A stretch of DNA of 64,000 nt from assembly GCA_963710975.1 (NCBI GenBank), contig CAVQCG010000002.1, forward strand, positions 124,001-188,000, in the 5' to 3' direction. Source of the DNA: JBBQXH01 sp963710975. GTDB lineage: Bacteria > Actinomycetota > Thermoleophilia > Gaiellales > Gaiellaceae. Made by a program: the position numbers and the translations under genes. Positions 50,177 to 58,160 of this stretch are shown piece by piece. The notes below the pieces were generated by a model that ran no database searches, was not told the DNA's origin, and saw only the letters and a list, made by a program, of their open reading frames with translations. Position 1 is the first letter of the stretch. Every line of letters starts with the position of its first letter.

Positions 50177-52543
50177 CTGTCGTCCAACCCGCCTGACTCG
50201 CCGCCGCTCGCCCTCGCTGGTCGCTGGACGGGTCAGCGGATTGCGCGCCTCGAGGATCCGCGCCTGCTTGCGGGTCGCGGCCGGTTCATGGCCGATCTCC
50301 TGTTCCCCGGTGCGCTGCACGCGGCGTTCGTCCGGTCCCAGCTCCCACACGCACGGGTCGTGGAGATCGACGCGTCCGCCGCACTTGGGGTCGACGGGGT
50401 CGAGGCCGTCCTCCTGCCACTCGATCTCCCGCACGTTCCGCTCGTCGACGTCTTGCCCATCGAGGGTCTGCTGAAGACCCCGCAGTACGCCCTCGCACCG
50501 GTTGCGCGTTTCGCAGGCGAACCGGTCGCGCTCGTGCTCGGGTCGAGCCGCTACGAGGCGGAGGACGGCGCGGAGCTCGTCGAGGTCGATTACGCCCCGC
50601 TGCCTCATGTGACGGGCGTCGATTCTGGAGCTGCGCCCGGCGCACCACTCCTCTTTCCCGAGCTCGGAACGAACGTGGTGTACCGCGGCTCGCGGACGCT
50701 CGGAGATCCGGCGGCGGCGTTCGCGTCAGCCGCTCACGTGGTCGGCGCGGTCTTTCGCGGCAACCGGTATGTCGCCGCTCCGCTCGAGACGCGCGGCTGT
50801 GCGGCGACCTTCGAGCCGGCGACAGGCGAGCTGACCTTCTGGAGCTCGACCCAGTCACCGCATCTGCTTCGCCGCCGACTTGCGATGGCGACGGCTATCG
50901 GCGAAGCGCGGATCCGCGTCATCACACCCGATGTGGGTGGTGCGTTCGGACAGAAGATTCCGATCCACCCCGAGGAGCTTGCGGTTGCACTGGCGGCCCG
51001 CCGCGTCGGCCGGACAGTCGTGTGGATCGAGGACAGGCGCGAGAACCTGATCGCGGCGCCGCACGCCAAGGAGCAGATCATCGAGAGCGAGCTCGCCCTC
51101 GATGCGGACGGCATGTTTCTCGGCCTGCGGACGAGGATCGTAGGCGACGCGGGGGCGTACTCGTACAACAACGCGAGCGCCCTCATCGAGCCGTACCTGT
51201 CCGCCGTGCTGATGCCGGGCGTGTACCGGCTCCAGCACCTCCACTACGAGGTGCTCGCCGTCCTGACGAACAAGGCACCGGTCGCACCGTACCGCGGTGT
51301 CGGCTGGACGGCGGGGCATTGTGCCCGCGAGCTGCTGATCGACGACGCGGCCCGCGAGCTCGGCCTCGACCCGGCGGAGCTGCGGCGTCAGAACATGGTC
51401 CGCGCGCACGAGTTTCCCTACGAGTCCTGCACGGGGATGATCTATGACTCGGGCAGCTTCCAGGAGTCTCTGGACAAGGGGCTTGCAACAATCGGGTACG
51501 AGGCCTTCCGCGTCGAGCAGGCGGCGGCGAGGCGAGAAGGCCGCTGGCTGGGCATCGGTGTGAGCCCGTACGCCGAGCCGACCGGGTGGGGGACCGAGGG
51601 CAGCGCCCAGGCGAGCTGGGTGCTCGTGTCTCACGACGCTGCGCGGGTCACCATCGAGCCCTCCGGCGAGGTGAGTGTCGCGATCGGGACGCCGTCGCAG
51701 GGACAGGGTCACGGGACGGTTGTCGCACAGCTCGTGGCAGACATGCTCGGGGTTGGCGTGGACGACGTCGTCCTGACGGCGAACGACACGGCCGCGACGC
51801 CCATCTCGGTTCCCGGGACGCGTGCCAGCCGGACCGCTGTCGTACTCGGTGGAGCTGTGCTCAAGGCCGCCGACGAGCTGAGGGAGCGTGTGCTCGCGAT
51901 CGCCGGGCAGCTGCTCGAGGCTGACCCTGCCGACCTCGAGATCGGCGACGGCGGGGTGCAGTTGAAGGACGCGCCGACGCGATCCGTGGTCCTCCGCGAG
52001 ATTGCGGAGGCGGCCTACTTCCGGCCTGACGTACGGAAAGCGCTCCCGGAGCCCGACCTGGCGGTGTCGGCGTTTCACGATCCGAAGGCCACGTACGCGA
52101 ACGGCTGTATCGTCGCCATCGTGGAGGTCGATCCTTCGACGGGCGAGGTTGCAGTACAGCGGGTCGTCGCCGTCGAGGACTGCGGCACGATGATCAACCC
52201 CGCCATCGTCGAGGGGCAGGTCCGTGGGGCCGTCGCACAGGGAATAGGCGGTGCGCTGCTCGAGCGCGTGGTCTACGACGACGGCGGCCAGCCCCAGGCC
52301 AGCAGTCTGATGGACTACCTCCTCCCGAGCGCGACGGACGTCCCGGCGATCGAGGTCGAGCACTGCATCTCGCCCTCACCGTTCACGCCCGGCGGGATCA
52401 AGGGGATGGGCGAGTCCGGGCTGATCGCCACCCCGGCTGCCGTTGCGAATGCAGTGGCCGATGCGCTGGCACCGTTCGGCATTCGAATCGACACGCTGCC
52501 GTTGACACCCGAGCGCGTGTCGAACCTTCTGAACCCGGACTGA
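50177..52543 (+). CDS. Molybdenum hydroxylase large subunit (xanthine dehydrogenase/CoxL family)
   Basis: 788 residues if the CTG at 50177 is the start. The conserved GRWTGQRIARLEDPRLLAGR opening lies before the first ATG (50288), and no ATG, GTG or TTG is available upstream in frame. Mo-cofactor motifs: VTGVDSGAAPGAP, DVGGAFGQKIPIHPE (near 252), APYRGVGWTAG (near 373), GQGHGTVVAQL (near 510) and the catalytic Glu in GIKGMGESG (near 742). The CO-dehydrogenase AYRCSF loop is absent. Such enzymes hydroxylate N-heteroaromatic rings or aldehydes. First gene of a unit with FAD and Fe-S subunits. Confidence 0.9.
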   Translation: MSSNPPDSPPLALAGRWTGQRIARLEDPRLLAGRGRFMADLLFPGALHAAFVRSQLPHARVVEIDASAALGVDGVEAVLLPLDLPHVPLVDVLPIEGLLKTPQYALAPVARFAGEPVALVLGSSRYEAEDGAELVEVDYAPLPHVTGVDSGAAPGAPLLFPELGTNVVYRGSRTLGDPAAAFASAAHVVGAVFRGNRYVAAPLETRGCAATFEPATGELTFWSSTQSPHLLRRRLAMATAIGEARIRVITPDVGGAFGQKIPIHPEELAVALAARRVGRTVVWIEDRRENLIAAPHAKEQIIESELALDADGMFLGLRTRIVGDAGAYSYNNASALIEPYLSAVLMPGVYRLQHLHYEVLAVLTNKAPVAPYRGVGWTAGHCARELLIDDAARELGLDPAELRRQNMVRAHEFPYESCTGMIYDSGSFQESLDKGLATIGYEAFRVEQAAARREGRWLGIGVSPYAEPTGWGTEGSAQASWVLVSHDAARVTIEPSGEVSVAIGTPSQGQGHGTVVAQLVADMLGVGVDDVVLTANDTAATPISVPGTRASRTAVVLGGAVLKAADELRERVLAIAGQLLEADPADLEIGDGGVQLKDAPTRSVVLREIAEAAYFRPDVRKALPEPDLAVSAFHDPKATYANGCIVAIVEVDPSTGEVAVQRVVAVEDCGTMINPAIVEGQVRGAVAQGIGGALLERVVYDDGGQPQASSLMDYLLPSATDVPAIEVEHCISPSPFTPGGIKGMGESGLIATPAAVANAVADALAPFGIRIDTLPLTPERVSNLLNPD

Positions 52544-52560
52544 CTCGAAAGCGAGGCTCC

Positions 52561-53343
52561 ATGTACACGATCACGCCCATGGTCGTCGCGCTCGGACCGC
52601 AACGCGAGAAGAGCCGCTTCACCTACATGCACAACTTCGGGGACAAGGTCGACATCCCGTACGTCTCGTGGCTCATCCGGGGCGAGGGGCGCAACATCCT
52701 CGTCGACGCGGGATGCAGCGCCGGGGACTACCGAGCGCAGATCCGGGGCGAGTCGCCGCTCCAGCTCGCCGGCGAGACGTTCCAGGACGTCATCGACGTG
52801 AAGCCGATCGAGCAGCACTTCGAGGAGCAGGGGCTGACGTTCGACGACATCGACACGTTCATCCAGACCCACCTCGACTGGGATCACTGCATGAACACGA
52901 TCAAGTTCCGGAAGTCGAAGATCCTGATCCAGAGCGCGGAGTGGGAGCGCATTCCCGTCCATCCGCTCTTCAACTCGACCTACGCTCCGAAGGCGCACTA
53001 CGAGGTGATCGGAGGCCTTAACGTCGAGTTCGTCGAGGGCGACGTGGAGATCTCGAAGGGCGTCCGCACGATGCTGACACCCGGCCACAGCCCGGGTGGG
53101 CAGTCGGTTGTCGTCGATACGGAGGACGGGACGTACGTGATCGCGGGCATGTGCACGATTCGGGAGAACTTCTACCCGCCAGCCGAGGTGCTCGCGAAGG
53201 GAACGTACAAAGTGATCCCGACTGGGATGCACATCGATCCGATCCTCTGTTACGACTCGATGCTGAGGATTCTCGACGTCGGCAAGGATCGCGTTCTGCC
53301 CTTCCATGACGATGCCGTTCTGTCCATGGGGACGCTCGGCTGA
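52561..53343 (+). CDS. Metallo-beta-lactamase-fold hydrolase, N-acyl-homoserine-lactonase-like
   Basis: 260 residues, ATG with GAGG upstream. Zinc motif reads THLDWDHC (near 100, HxDxDH), with further His in TPGHSPGGQS (near 178) and FHDDAV at the end. The N-terminal VSWLIRGEGRNILVDAGC is typical of lactonase-like MBL enzymes. Embedded between the large and FAD subunits of the molybdenum hydroxylase, so a hydrolytic step on that enzyme's product (for example a lactam or lactone) is more likely than quorum quenching. This is inference from context. Confidence 0.82.
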   Translation: MYTITPMVVALGPQREKSRFTYMHNFGDKVDIPYVSWLIRGEGRNILVDAGCSAGDYRAQIRGESPLQLAGETFQDVIDVKPIEQHFEEQGLTFDDIDTFIQTHLDWDHCMNTIKFRKSKILIQSAEWERIPVHPLFNSTYAPKAHYEVIGGLNVEFVEGDVEISKGVRTMLTPGHSPGGQSVVVDTEDGTYVIAGMCTIRENFYPPAEVLAKGTYKVIPTGMHIDPILCYDSMLRILDVGKDRVLPFHDDAVLSMGTLG

Positions 53344-54212
53344 AGCCTTCCCGCTTCGACTACCGCGCCCCCGAGACGGTCGAGGAGGCTTGCGACCTGC
53401 TTGCCCGGTACGGAGGCGACGCCAAGGTGCTCGCGGGCGGCCAGAGCCTCGGGCCGCTCCTGAACCTCAGGCTCGCCGCCCCTGCTGTCGTCGTCGACGT
53501 GAACCGTGTGGAAGGTCTCGACGGCGTGGAGATCGAGGGCGGGCGCGTCCGACTCGGGTCGATGGTGCGCCAGCGCGTGCTCGAACGCGATCCGGCGATC
53601 CGTGCCGCTTGCCCGCTCGCTGCCGAAGCGGCACTCTCCATCGGTCACGTCGCGATCCGCAACCGGGGAACGCTTGGCGGGAGCATCGCCCACGCCGATC
53701 CGGCCGCCGAGCTGCCGGCCGTCGCCGTCCTGCTGGGAGCCGAGGTCGAGCTGGTGAGCGGCCGAGGGCGCCGCGTCACGTCGCCGGGCGACCTCTTCGT
53801 GATGCCGCTCACGACGTCCATTGCCGCCGACGAGCTCCTCCTCGGCGTCACCTTCCAGGCTGCAACTCCGAGAACGGGTTACGCGTGGCTCGAAGTTGCG
53901 GAGCGTCACGGAGACTTCGCGATCGCCGGCGTCGCGGCCGCCGTCACCCTCGACGTCGCGGGGACGGTCTCCGCCGCTCGTCTGGCCTGCGCGGGGGTCG
54001 CCCAGGTTCCGTTCGACGGATCTGCCGCAGCGAGCATGCTCGTCGGCGAGAGTCCAGCCTCCGAGCTGTACGCCGAGGTCGGCGAGGCGGCCGCGAGTGA
54101 GTGCGACCCCCCGTCTGACCTCCACGGCTCGTCCGCATACAGGCGGCGGCTCGTCCGCGTGCTCACCGAGCGGGCGCTCTCGACGGCCGTCGAGCGTGCG
54201 GGGGCGAACTGA
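53340..54212 (+). CDS. Molybdenum hydroxylase FAD-binding subunit (CoxM/XdhB type)
   Basis: 290 residues from a CTG at 53340 that overlaps the previous stop (CTGA). Between the in-frame TGA at 53307 and the FAD domain no ATG, GTG or TTG exists. Starting later would remove the FDYRAPETVEEACDLL segment. FAD loops: VLAGGQSLGPLLNLR (near 30) and IRNRGTLGGSIAHADPAAE (near 105). Passes electrons from the Fe-S subunit to an acceptor. Its stop overlaps the Fe-S subunit ATG. Confidence 0.9.
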   Translation: MKPSRFDYRAPETVEEACDLLARYGGDAKVLAGGQSLGPLLNLRLAAPAVVVDVNRVEGLDGVEIEGGRVRLGSMVRQRVLERDPAIRAACPLAAEAALSIGHVAIRNRGTLGGSIAHADPAAELPAVAVLLGAEVELVSGRGRRVTSPGDLFVMPLTTSIAADELLLGVTFQAATPRTGYAWLEVAERHGDFAIAGVAAAVTLDVAGTVSAARLACAGVAQVPFDGSAAASMLVGESPASELYAEVGEAAASECDPPSDLHGSSAYRRRLVRVLTERALSTAVERAGAN

Positions 54213-54691
54213 TGGCATCGAGCGTGATGGTCAGTCTCGAGGTGAACGGCGCGGCTGTCGAGCGCGAGGTCGAGGCCCGAAGGACGCTGGCCGATTTTCT
54301 GCGCGAGGACCTGGGTCTCACCGGTACTCATCTCGGCTGCGAGCACGGGGTTTGCGGCGCGTGCACCGTTCTCCTCGACGGGATGAGCGTGCGCTCCTGC
54401 ATCCTCTATGCGGTACAGCTCGAGGGAGCGAGCGTCACGACAGTCGAGGCGCTCGCCCCGTCCCCGGGGCAGCTGCATCCGCTCCAGGAGGCGTTCCGCC
54501 AGAGCCACGGGCTGCAGTGCGGCTTCTGTACGCCCGGGTTTCTGATGACGGCGTACGAGCTGCTGCGCGAGACGCGAGGGCCGTCGGACGAGGAGATCCG
54601 GACCACGATCTCCGGGAACCTCTGTCGCTGTACCGGCTACCACGGCATCGTCGAGGCGATTCGCCTGGCGGACGAGCTCTGGCAGCGGTAG
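54212..54691 (+). CDS. Molybdenum hydroxylase 2Fe-2S subunit (CoxS/XdhC-type small subunit)
   Basis: 159 residues. Plant-type ferredoxin cluster CEHGVCGACTVLLDG (near 44-58, a fourth Cys at ~68 in RSCILYA) and the second helical cluster CGFCTPGFLM (near 106) with CRCTG (near 138-142). It completes the L-M-S hydroxylase. The gene ends 3 nt from the convergent beta-propeller-like gene. Confidence 0.95.
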   Translation: MASSVMVSLEVNGAAVEREVEARRTLADFLREDLGLTGTHLGCEHGVCGACTVLLDGMSVRSCILYAVQLEGASVTTVEALAPSPGQLHPLQEAFRQSHGLQCGFCTPGFLMTAYELLRETRGPSDEEIRTTISGNLCRCTGYHGIVEAIRLADELWQR

Positions 54692-54694
54692 CCG

Positions 54695-55768
54695 TCAGCG
54701 CCAGGCGAGGGCCGAGACCTCGAGCGGGAGCACGTACGTCGCCTCCGAGCGCTCGGTGCCGGCGATGACGATCTCCTTGCCTGTCGAGCGCGCGAACCAG
54801 GTGCTGTCGGGGGACCACGTGAAGCCGCGCGACGGACCCGGGTCGAGAACGATCCGGCGTCTCTCCGTGTCGACGACGAGCAGCTCGATCACGCCGCGCG
54901 GGAAGCCAACGACGATCTCACTCCCGTTCGGGCTGAATCGAACGAGCTCGCCGAGAACGCCTCGCCCCGGCACGACCAGGAGGGGAAGGGAGACGGAACC
55001 CTCGAGCGTGTGACCTCGCCAGAGCTCCAGCACTGCCCGCGGCAGCGTGTCGCTGAAGGACGCGACCGCGACGGCGAGCAGCCCGTCCGGGGACGCATCG
55101 AAGTCGAGGACGTCGATCGTGGCATCGGGAAGGCGGAACGGCCGGTTGAGGTCATGCACGTCCAGGATCGGCTTCCCGTCGCGGAGCACCTGCCCGGTAA
55201 TGGGCTCGTCGGGGCGTGTCAGGACACCATCTGCCGTGAGAGCGGGACGGCATCCGCGCACCGTTCGGCTGCTGCCGGTCGCAACGGTGAGAACCGTGGT
55301 CGTCGCCTCGGGAGCGCACCACGCGACACGCTCCCCATCGGGTGACCAGCTCGGCGCGCCCTGCACGAAGCCGAGCTCACGAAGGAGCCGAGGCGATTCG
55401 CCGAGGCGGGCGAGCCAGAGCTCGCTCCACAACCCGTTATGTCCTCTTGTGACGACGGCAAGGTCGCCTGCGGGAGCCGCCCAGAGGCCGCAGGAGGTTC
55501 GCGTTCCCTCAGGCCCGAGGCTCGCATCCGCGAGGCCGACGGTCTGAAGGCGGCAGGCGTCGCCTGCCGCCACGGTCAGAGTGCCTGTGAGCGCCCCAGG
55601 CTGGGGTACGTCCGGACCGACCAGCTCGGGTCTTGGCGTCGCAACTGGACGCTCGGTCTCGCTCCCGCCGTCCCGGAAGGCGTCGACGGCAATCACGATC
55701 CCGATCACCGCGACAGCGGCGACCACGAGCCGACCGACCCAGATCCTGAGCTGCTGGCCATGTTGCAC
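54695..55768 (-). CDS. Membrane-anchored beta-propeller-like protein of unknown function
   Basis: 357 residues from GTG 55768. Residues ~10-30 form one membrane anchor (VGRLVVAAVAVIGIVIAV), so the remainder faces outside. Repeated PD40-like blades are visible: PSWSPDGERVAWC (near 145), VRFSPNGSEIVVGF (near 270) and FTWSPDSTWFA (near 315), with a paired Cys elsewhere. No catalytic motif is recognised. The longer upstream frame overlaps the divergent M23 peptidase gene and is not used. Confidence 0.7.
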   Translation of the reverse strand: MQHGQQLRIWVGRLVVAAVAVIGIVIAVDAFRDGGSETERPVATPRPELVGPDVPQPGALTGTLTVAAGDACRLQTVGLADASLGPEGTRTSCGLWAAPAGDLAVVTRGHNGLWSELWLARLGESPRLLRELGFVQGAPSWSPDGERVAWCAPEATTTVLTVATGSSRTVRGCRPALTADGVLTRPDEPITGQVLRDGKPILDVHDLNRPFRLPDATIDVLDFDASPDGLLAVAVASFSDTLPRAVLELWRGHTLEGSVSLPLLVVPGRGVLGELVRFSPNGSEIVVGFPRGVIELLVVDTERRRIVLDPGPSRGFTWSPDSTWFARSTGKEIVIAGTERSEATYVLPLEVSALAWR

Positions 55769-55828
55769 TATCGAGGAGGGATAGCAGAGCAATGACGGTG
55801 AGGCTGGCCGCTCCGGCGATCGAGTCGC

Positions 55829-55834
55829 TACGCT
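55829..55834 (+). promoter_or_regulatory. Candidate -10 of leaderless M23 peptidase mRNA
   Basis: TACGCT ends 6 nt before the GTG at 55841. There is no Shine-Dalgarno sequence. Confidence 0.45.
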
Positions 55835-55840
55835 CCGACT

Positions 55841-57322
55841 GTGTCTGGACGCCTCCTCGTCGGGCTCATAGCCGGTCTCGCGGTCTGGTTTGTCGCAGGC
55901 GTTGCGCCCGCTGCGAACGGAACCGACGCCTCTGCCACGGCCTTCGCCGTTGTGGTGAAGGTGCCCGGTCAGGACGGTACGACTGCAGGGTTCGCGTCGG
56001 CACCGCCCGCCGACTCGGCCTCGGCGTCCGGCTTCGGGTACCCGGCGGACGGCAGCATCGTGACCATCAAGTCGGCATCGGCGAGCGCGAAGACCGGTCC
56101 GGGCGCCGCAGCGCACGCCAGCGCGTCTGCGTCGGTCGGACGCGTCTCTCTCTTCGCAGGCGAGATCAACATTGCGACCGTTTCCCTGGCGGCACAGGCT
56201 GATGCCGCGAGCTCAGGCGCGTCCGGTGACCTTTCGGGTTCCTCCGTCTCTGGTCTGGCCGTCGGCGGCAATGGGCTCGTCGTCGGTCCGAACAGCCGTG
56301 TCGAGCTCGGCGACTGGGGATACGCGATCGCTCTCGAGCAGGCGGTGCAGCAGGGCGACGGGAGCGCTCCCGGCTATCGCGGCTTCGTCACCGGCTTCCA
56401 CGTGTACGTCACCGCCGATCATGGCGGCTTGCCCGCCGGCTCCGAGATCCTCATCGGCTACGCCGAGGCCGCTGCCGAGGCGTCGGCTCCCCCTGCCGAC
56501 CAGGCCGGTGGGAACGACGGTGGAGGCTCCGGCGGTAGCGGCGGATCGGGGTCGTCCGAGGGAGGCGGCGGCGACCGTCCCACGAGGGATCCGACGCCAC
56601 AGGCTCCGGGCTCCCGGCCCGACCAGCCCGCGATCGTGCGCAACCCGCCGCCGGACGTGAAGCCTGACATCACCGGCGCCGGCTATGTGTTTCCGGTCTA
56701 CGGGCAAGTCTCGTTCTCGGACGACTTCGGGGCGCCGCGAGCGGACACGGTCTGGCATCACGGAAACGACATCTTTGCGCCGCTCGGCGCGCCCATCCTG
56801 GCCGTGTCCGACGGAAGGCTCTTCTCCGTGGGCTGGAACCACCTGGGCGGCCAGCGCCTGTGGCTTCGTGACACGCAGGGTAACGAGTACTACTACGCTC
56901 ATCTCTCGGCGTATTCACCCCTCGCCGTCGATGGAGCGCTCGTCAAGGCGGGAGACGTCATCGGCTTCGTCGGCAACACCGGCGACGCGGTTGGCACCCC
57001 GTACCATCTCCACTTCGAGATTCATCCGAAGGCGCTGCTCGGGCTCGGCTACGACGGCGTCATCAACCCGTATCCCTACCTCGTCGCATGGCACGCACGG
57101 CAGGACGAGGACTTCCGGGTCTCCCTCCCGGCGCAGGCCGGGGGAGCCCTTCAGCCTGCCGCGGTGGTACTCGAGACGAACGACATCTCCACCGCGAGCG
57201 GTCTCGACCAGAAGGCACTCGAGCGTGTACTCGCGCTGCCCGCGCTCTTCGAGGGCCTTGCGGCAGCGCGGCCGGTCGTGAGCCCGCAGCTGGTCGGCGG
57301 CCCACCGGGCTTCCCCACGTAG
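55841..57322 (+). CDS. Secreted M23 (LytM/lysostaphin-type) metallopeptidase
   Basis: 493 residues. Signal peptide 1-25 ending APA, an Ala/Ser-rich N-terminal domain (about 30-215) with alternating SASASA-type strands, and a Gly/Ser linker (about 225-250). The peptidase domain is at about 280-410: zinc ligands in VWHHGNDIFAPLGAP (His, Asp near 306-310) and YHLHFEIHP (HxH near 387), with NHLGGQRLWLRD between. A 70-residue C-terminal tail has no recognised motif. Probably cuts peptidoglycan cross-bridges outside the cell. Confidence 0.88.
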   Translation: MSGRLLVGLIAGLAVWFVAGVAPAANGTDASATAFAVVVKVPGQDGTTAGFASAPPADSASASGFGYPADGSIVTIKSASASAKTGPGAAAHASASASVGRVSLFAGEINIATVSLAAQADAASSGASGDLSGSSVSGLAVGGNGLVVGPNSRVELGDWGYAIALEQAVQQGDGSAPGYRGFVTGFHVYVTADHGGLPAGSEILIGYAEAAAEASAPPADQAGGNDGGGSGGSGGSGSSEGGGGDRPTRDPTPQAPGSRPDQPAIVRNPPPDVKPDITGAGYVFPVYGQVSFSDDFGAPRADTVWHHGNDIFAPLGAPILAVSDGRLFSVGWNHLGGQRLWLRDTQGNEYYYAHLSAYSPLAVDGALVKAGDVIGFVGNTGDAVGTPYHLHFEIHPKALLGLGYDGVINPYPYLVAWHARQDEDFRVSLPAQAGGALQPAAVVLETNDISTASGLDQKALERVLALPALFEGLAAARPVVSPQLVGGPPGFPT

Positions 57323-57328
57323 ACGCGC

Positions 57329-58114
57329 TTACGCGAAGGCGATCGTGCCGACGTCGAGCGCGGTCGAGCCGCCGTCGGCGACCACGACCGCGCCCGTGAC
57401 GAACGACGCCTCGTCGGAGGCGAGGAACAGACATACCGCCGCGATCTCAGACGGGTCGGCGGCTCGGCGGAGCGGCAGGTCGCGCGTGACGAGATCGAAG
57501 GCCTCGTCCCTGTTGATCCCCCGTGTGGAGGACAGATCGTCCATCTCGCGCTCGCTCATCGGTGTCCGCACCCAGCCCGGGCAGAGGGCGTTGACGCGGA
57601 CTCCCTGGGGACCGTAGTCGACCGCCATGGATCGCATCAGCCCGATCAGCGCGTGCTTCGCCGTCGTGTAACCGGCCATCTGAGGGCCGGCGATGAGTCC
57701 CGCAATCGAGGACACGATCACGATCGAGCCGGTGCCGGAGGAGATCAGGGACGGAAGTGCCTCGCGTGCGCTGACGAACGCCGAGTCGAGGTTCGCCCGC
57801 ATGCCGGCCCGCCAGACATCGTCTCGTGCCGCGAGCGCCGGCCCTCCTCCCTCGCCGCCCGCGTTCGCGACGAGGATGTCGAGGCGTCCGAAGCGCTCCA
57901 CGGCGAGCTCGACGGCGCGGCGTGCGTCGGAGGTCTCCGCGGCATCGCCCGGACACGGAAGCGCCCCGGTCTCGGATGCGATCTCCTCCAACGGTTCGGC
58001 GCGGCGCCCGGTCGCGACGACAGAGGCGCCCTCGGCCGCGAACCGTCGGACGATCGCCGCACCGATCCCGGTTCCGCCTCCGGTCACGATGGCGGTCTTT
58101 CCCTCGAGTCGCAC
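57329..58114 (-). CDS. Short-chain dehydrogenase/reductase
   Basis: 261 residues from GTG 58114, which is 7 nt after a minus-strand TATCGT; the longer frame upstream overlaps the EamA gene start. TGGGTGIG at 11-18, NAGG near 90, catalytic SSIAG (near 141), YTTAKHA (Tyr and Lys near 154-158), and the conserved FVTGAVVVADGG end. Substrate unknown; members with this layout oxidise secondary alcohols. It converges on the M23 gene with a 6-nt gap. Confidence 0.9.
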   Translation of the reverse strand: MRLEGKTAIVTGGGTGIGAAIVRRFAAEGASVVATGRRAEPLEEIASETGALPCPGDAAETSDARRAVELAVERFGRLDILVANAGGEGGGPALAARDDVWRAGMRANLDSAFVSAREALPSLISSGTGSIVIVSSIAGLIAGPQMAGYTTAKHALIGLMRSMAVDYGPQGVRVNALCPGWVRTPMSEREMDDLSSTRGINRDEAFDLVTRDLPLRRAADPSEIAAVCLFLASDEASFVTGAVVVADGGSTALDVGTIAFA

Positions 58115-58121
58115 GGGCGAG

Positions 58122-58153
58122 ACGATAACCGCCCGGCATGCCTCACGTATCGT
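58122..58153. promoter_or_regulatory. Paired divergent TATCGT -10 elements (SDR / EamA)
   Basis: Minus strand TATCGT (58127-58122) ends 7 nt before the SDR GTG. Plus strand TATCGT (58148-58153) ends 7 nt before the EamA GTG. Same hexamer, same spacing, separate copies. Confidence 0.5.
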
Positions 58154-58160
58154 CACCGCG

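Noticed and set aside
56090..56140. Short Ala/Ser-coding repeats in the M23 peptidase gene as a CRISPR-like or tandem DNA repeat
   Set aside because: The repetition is at protein level (SASA), imperfect in DNA and without spacers.
58148..58153. GTATCGT near the EamA start as a seventh GntR site
   Set aside because: Only one half-site-like match; the adjacent 7 bp do not fit RTATMTC, and the hexamer is explained as a -10.
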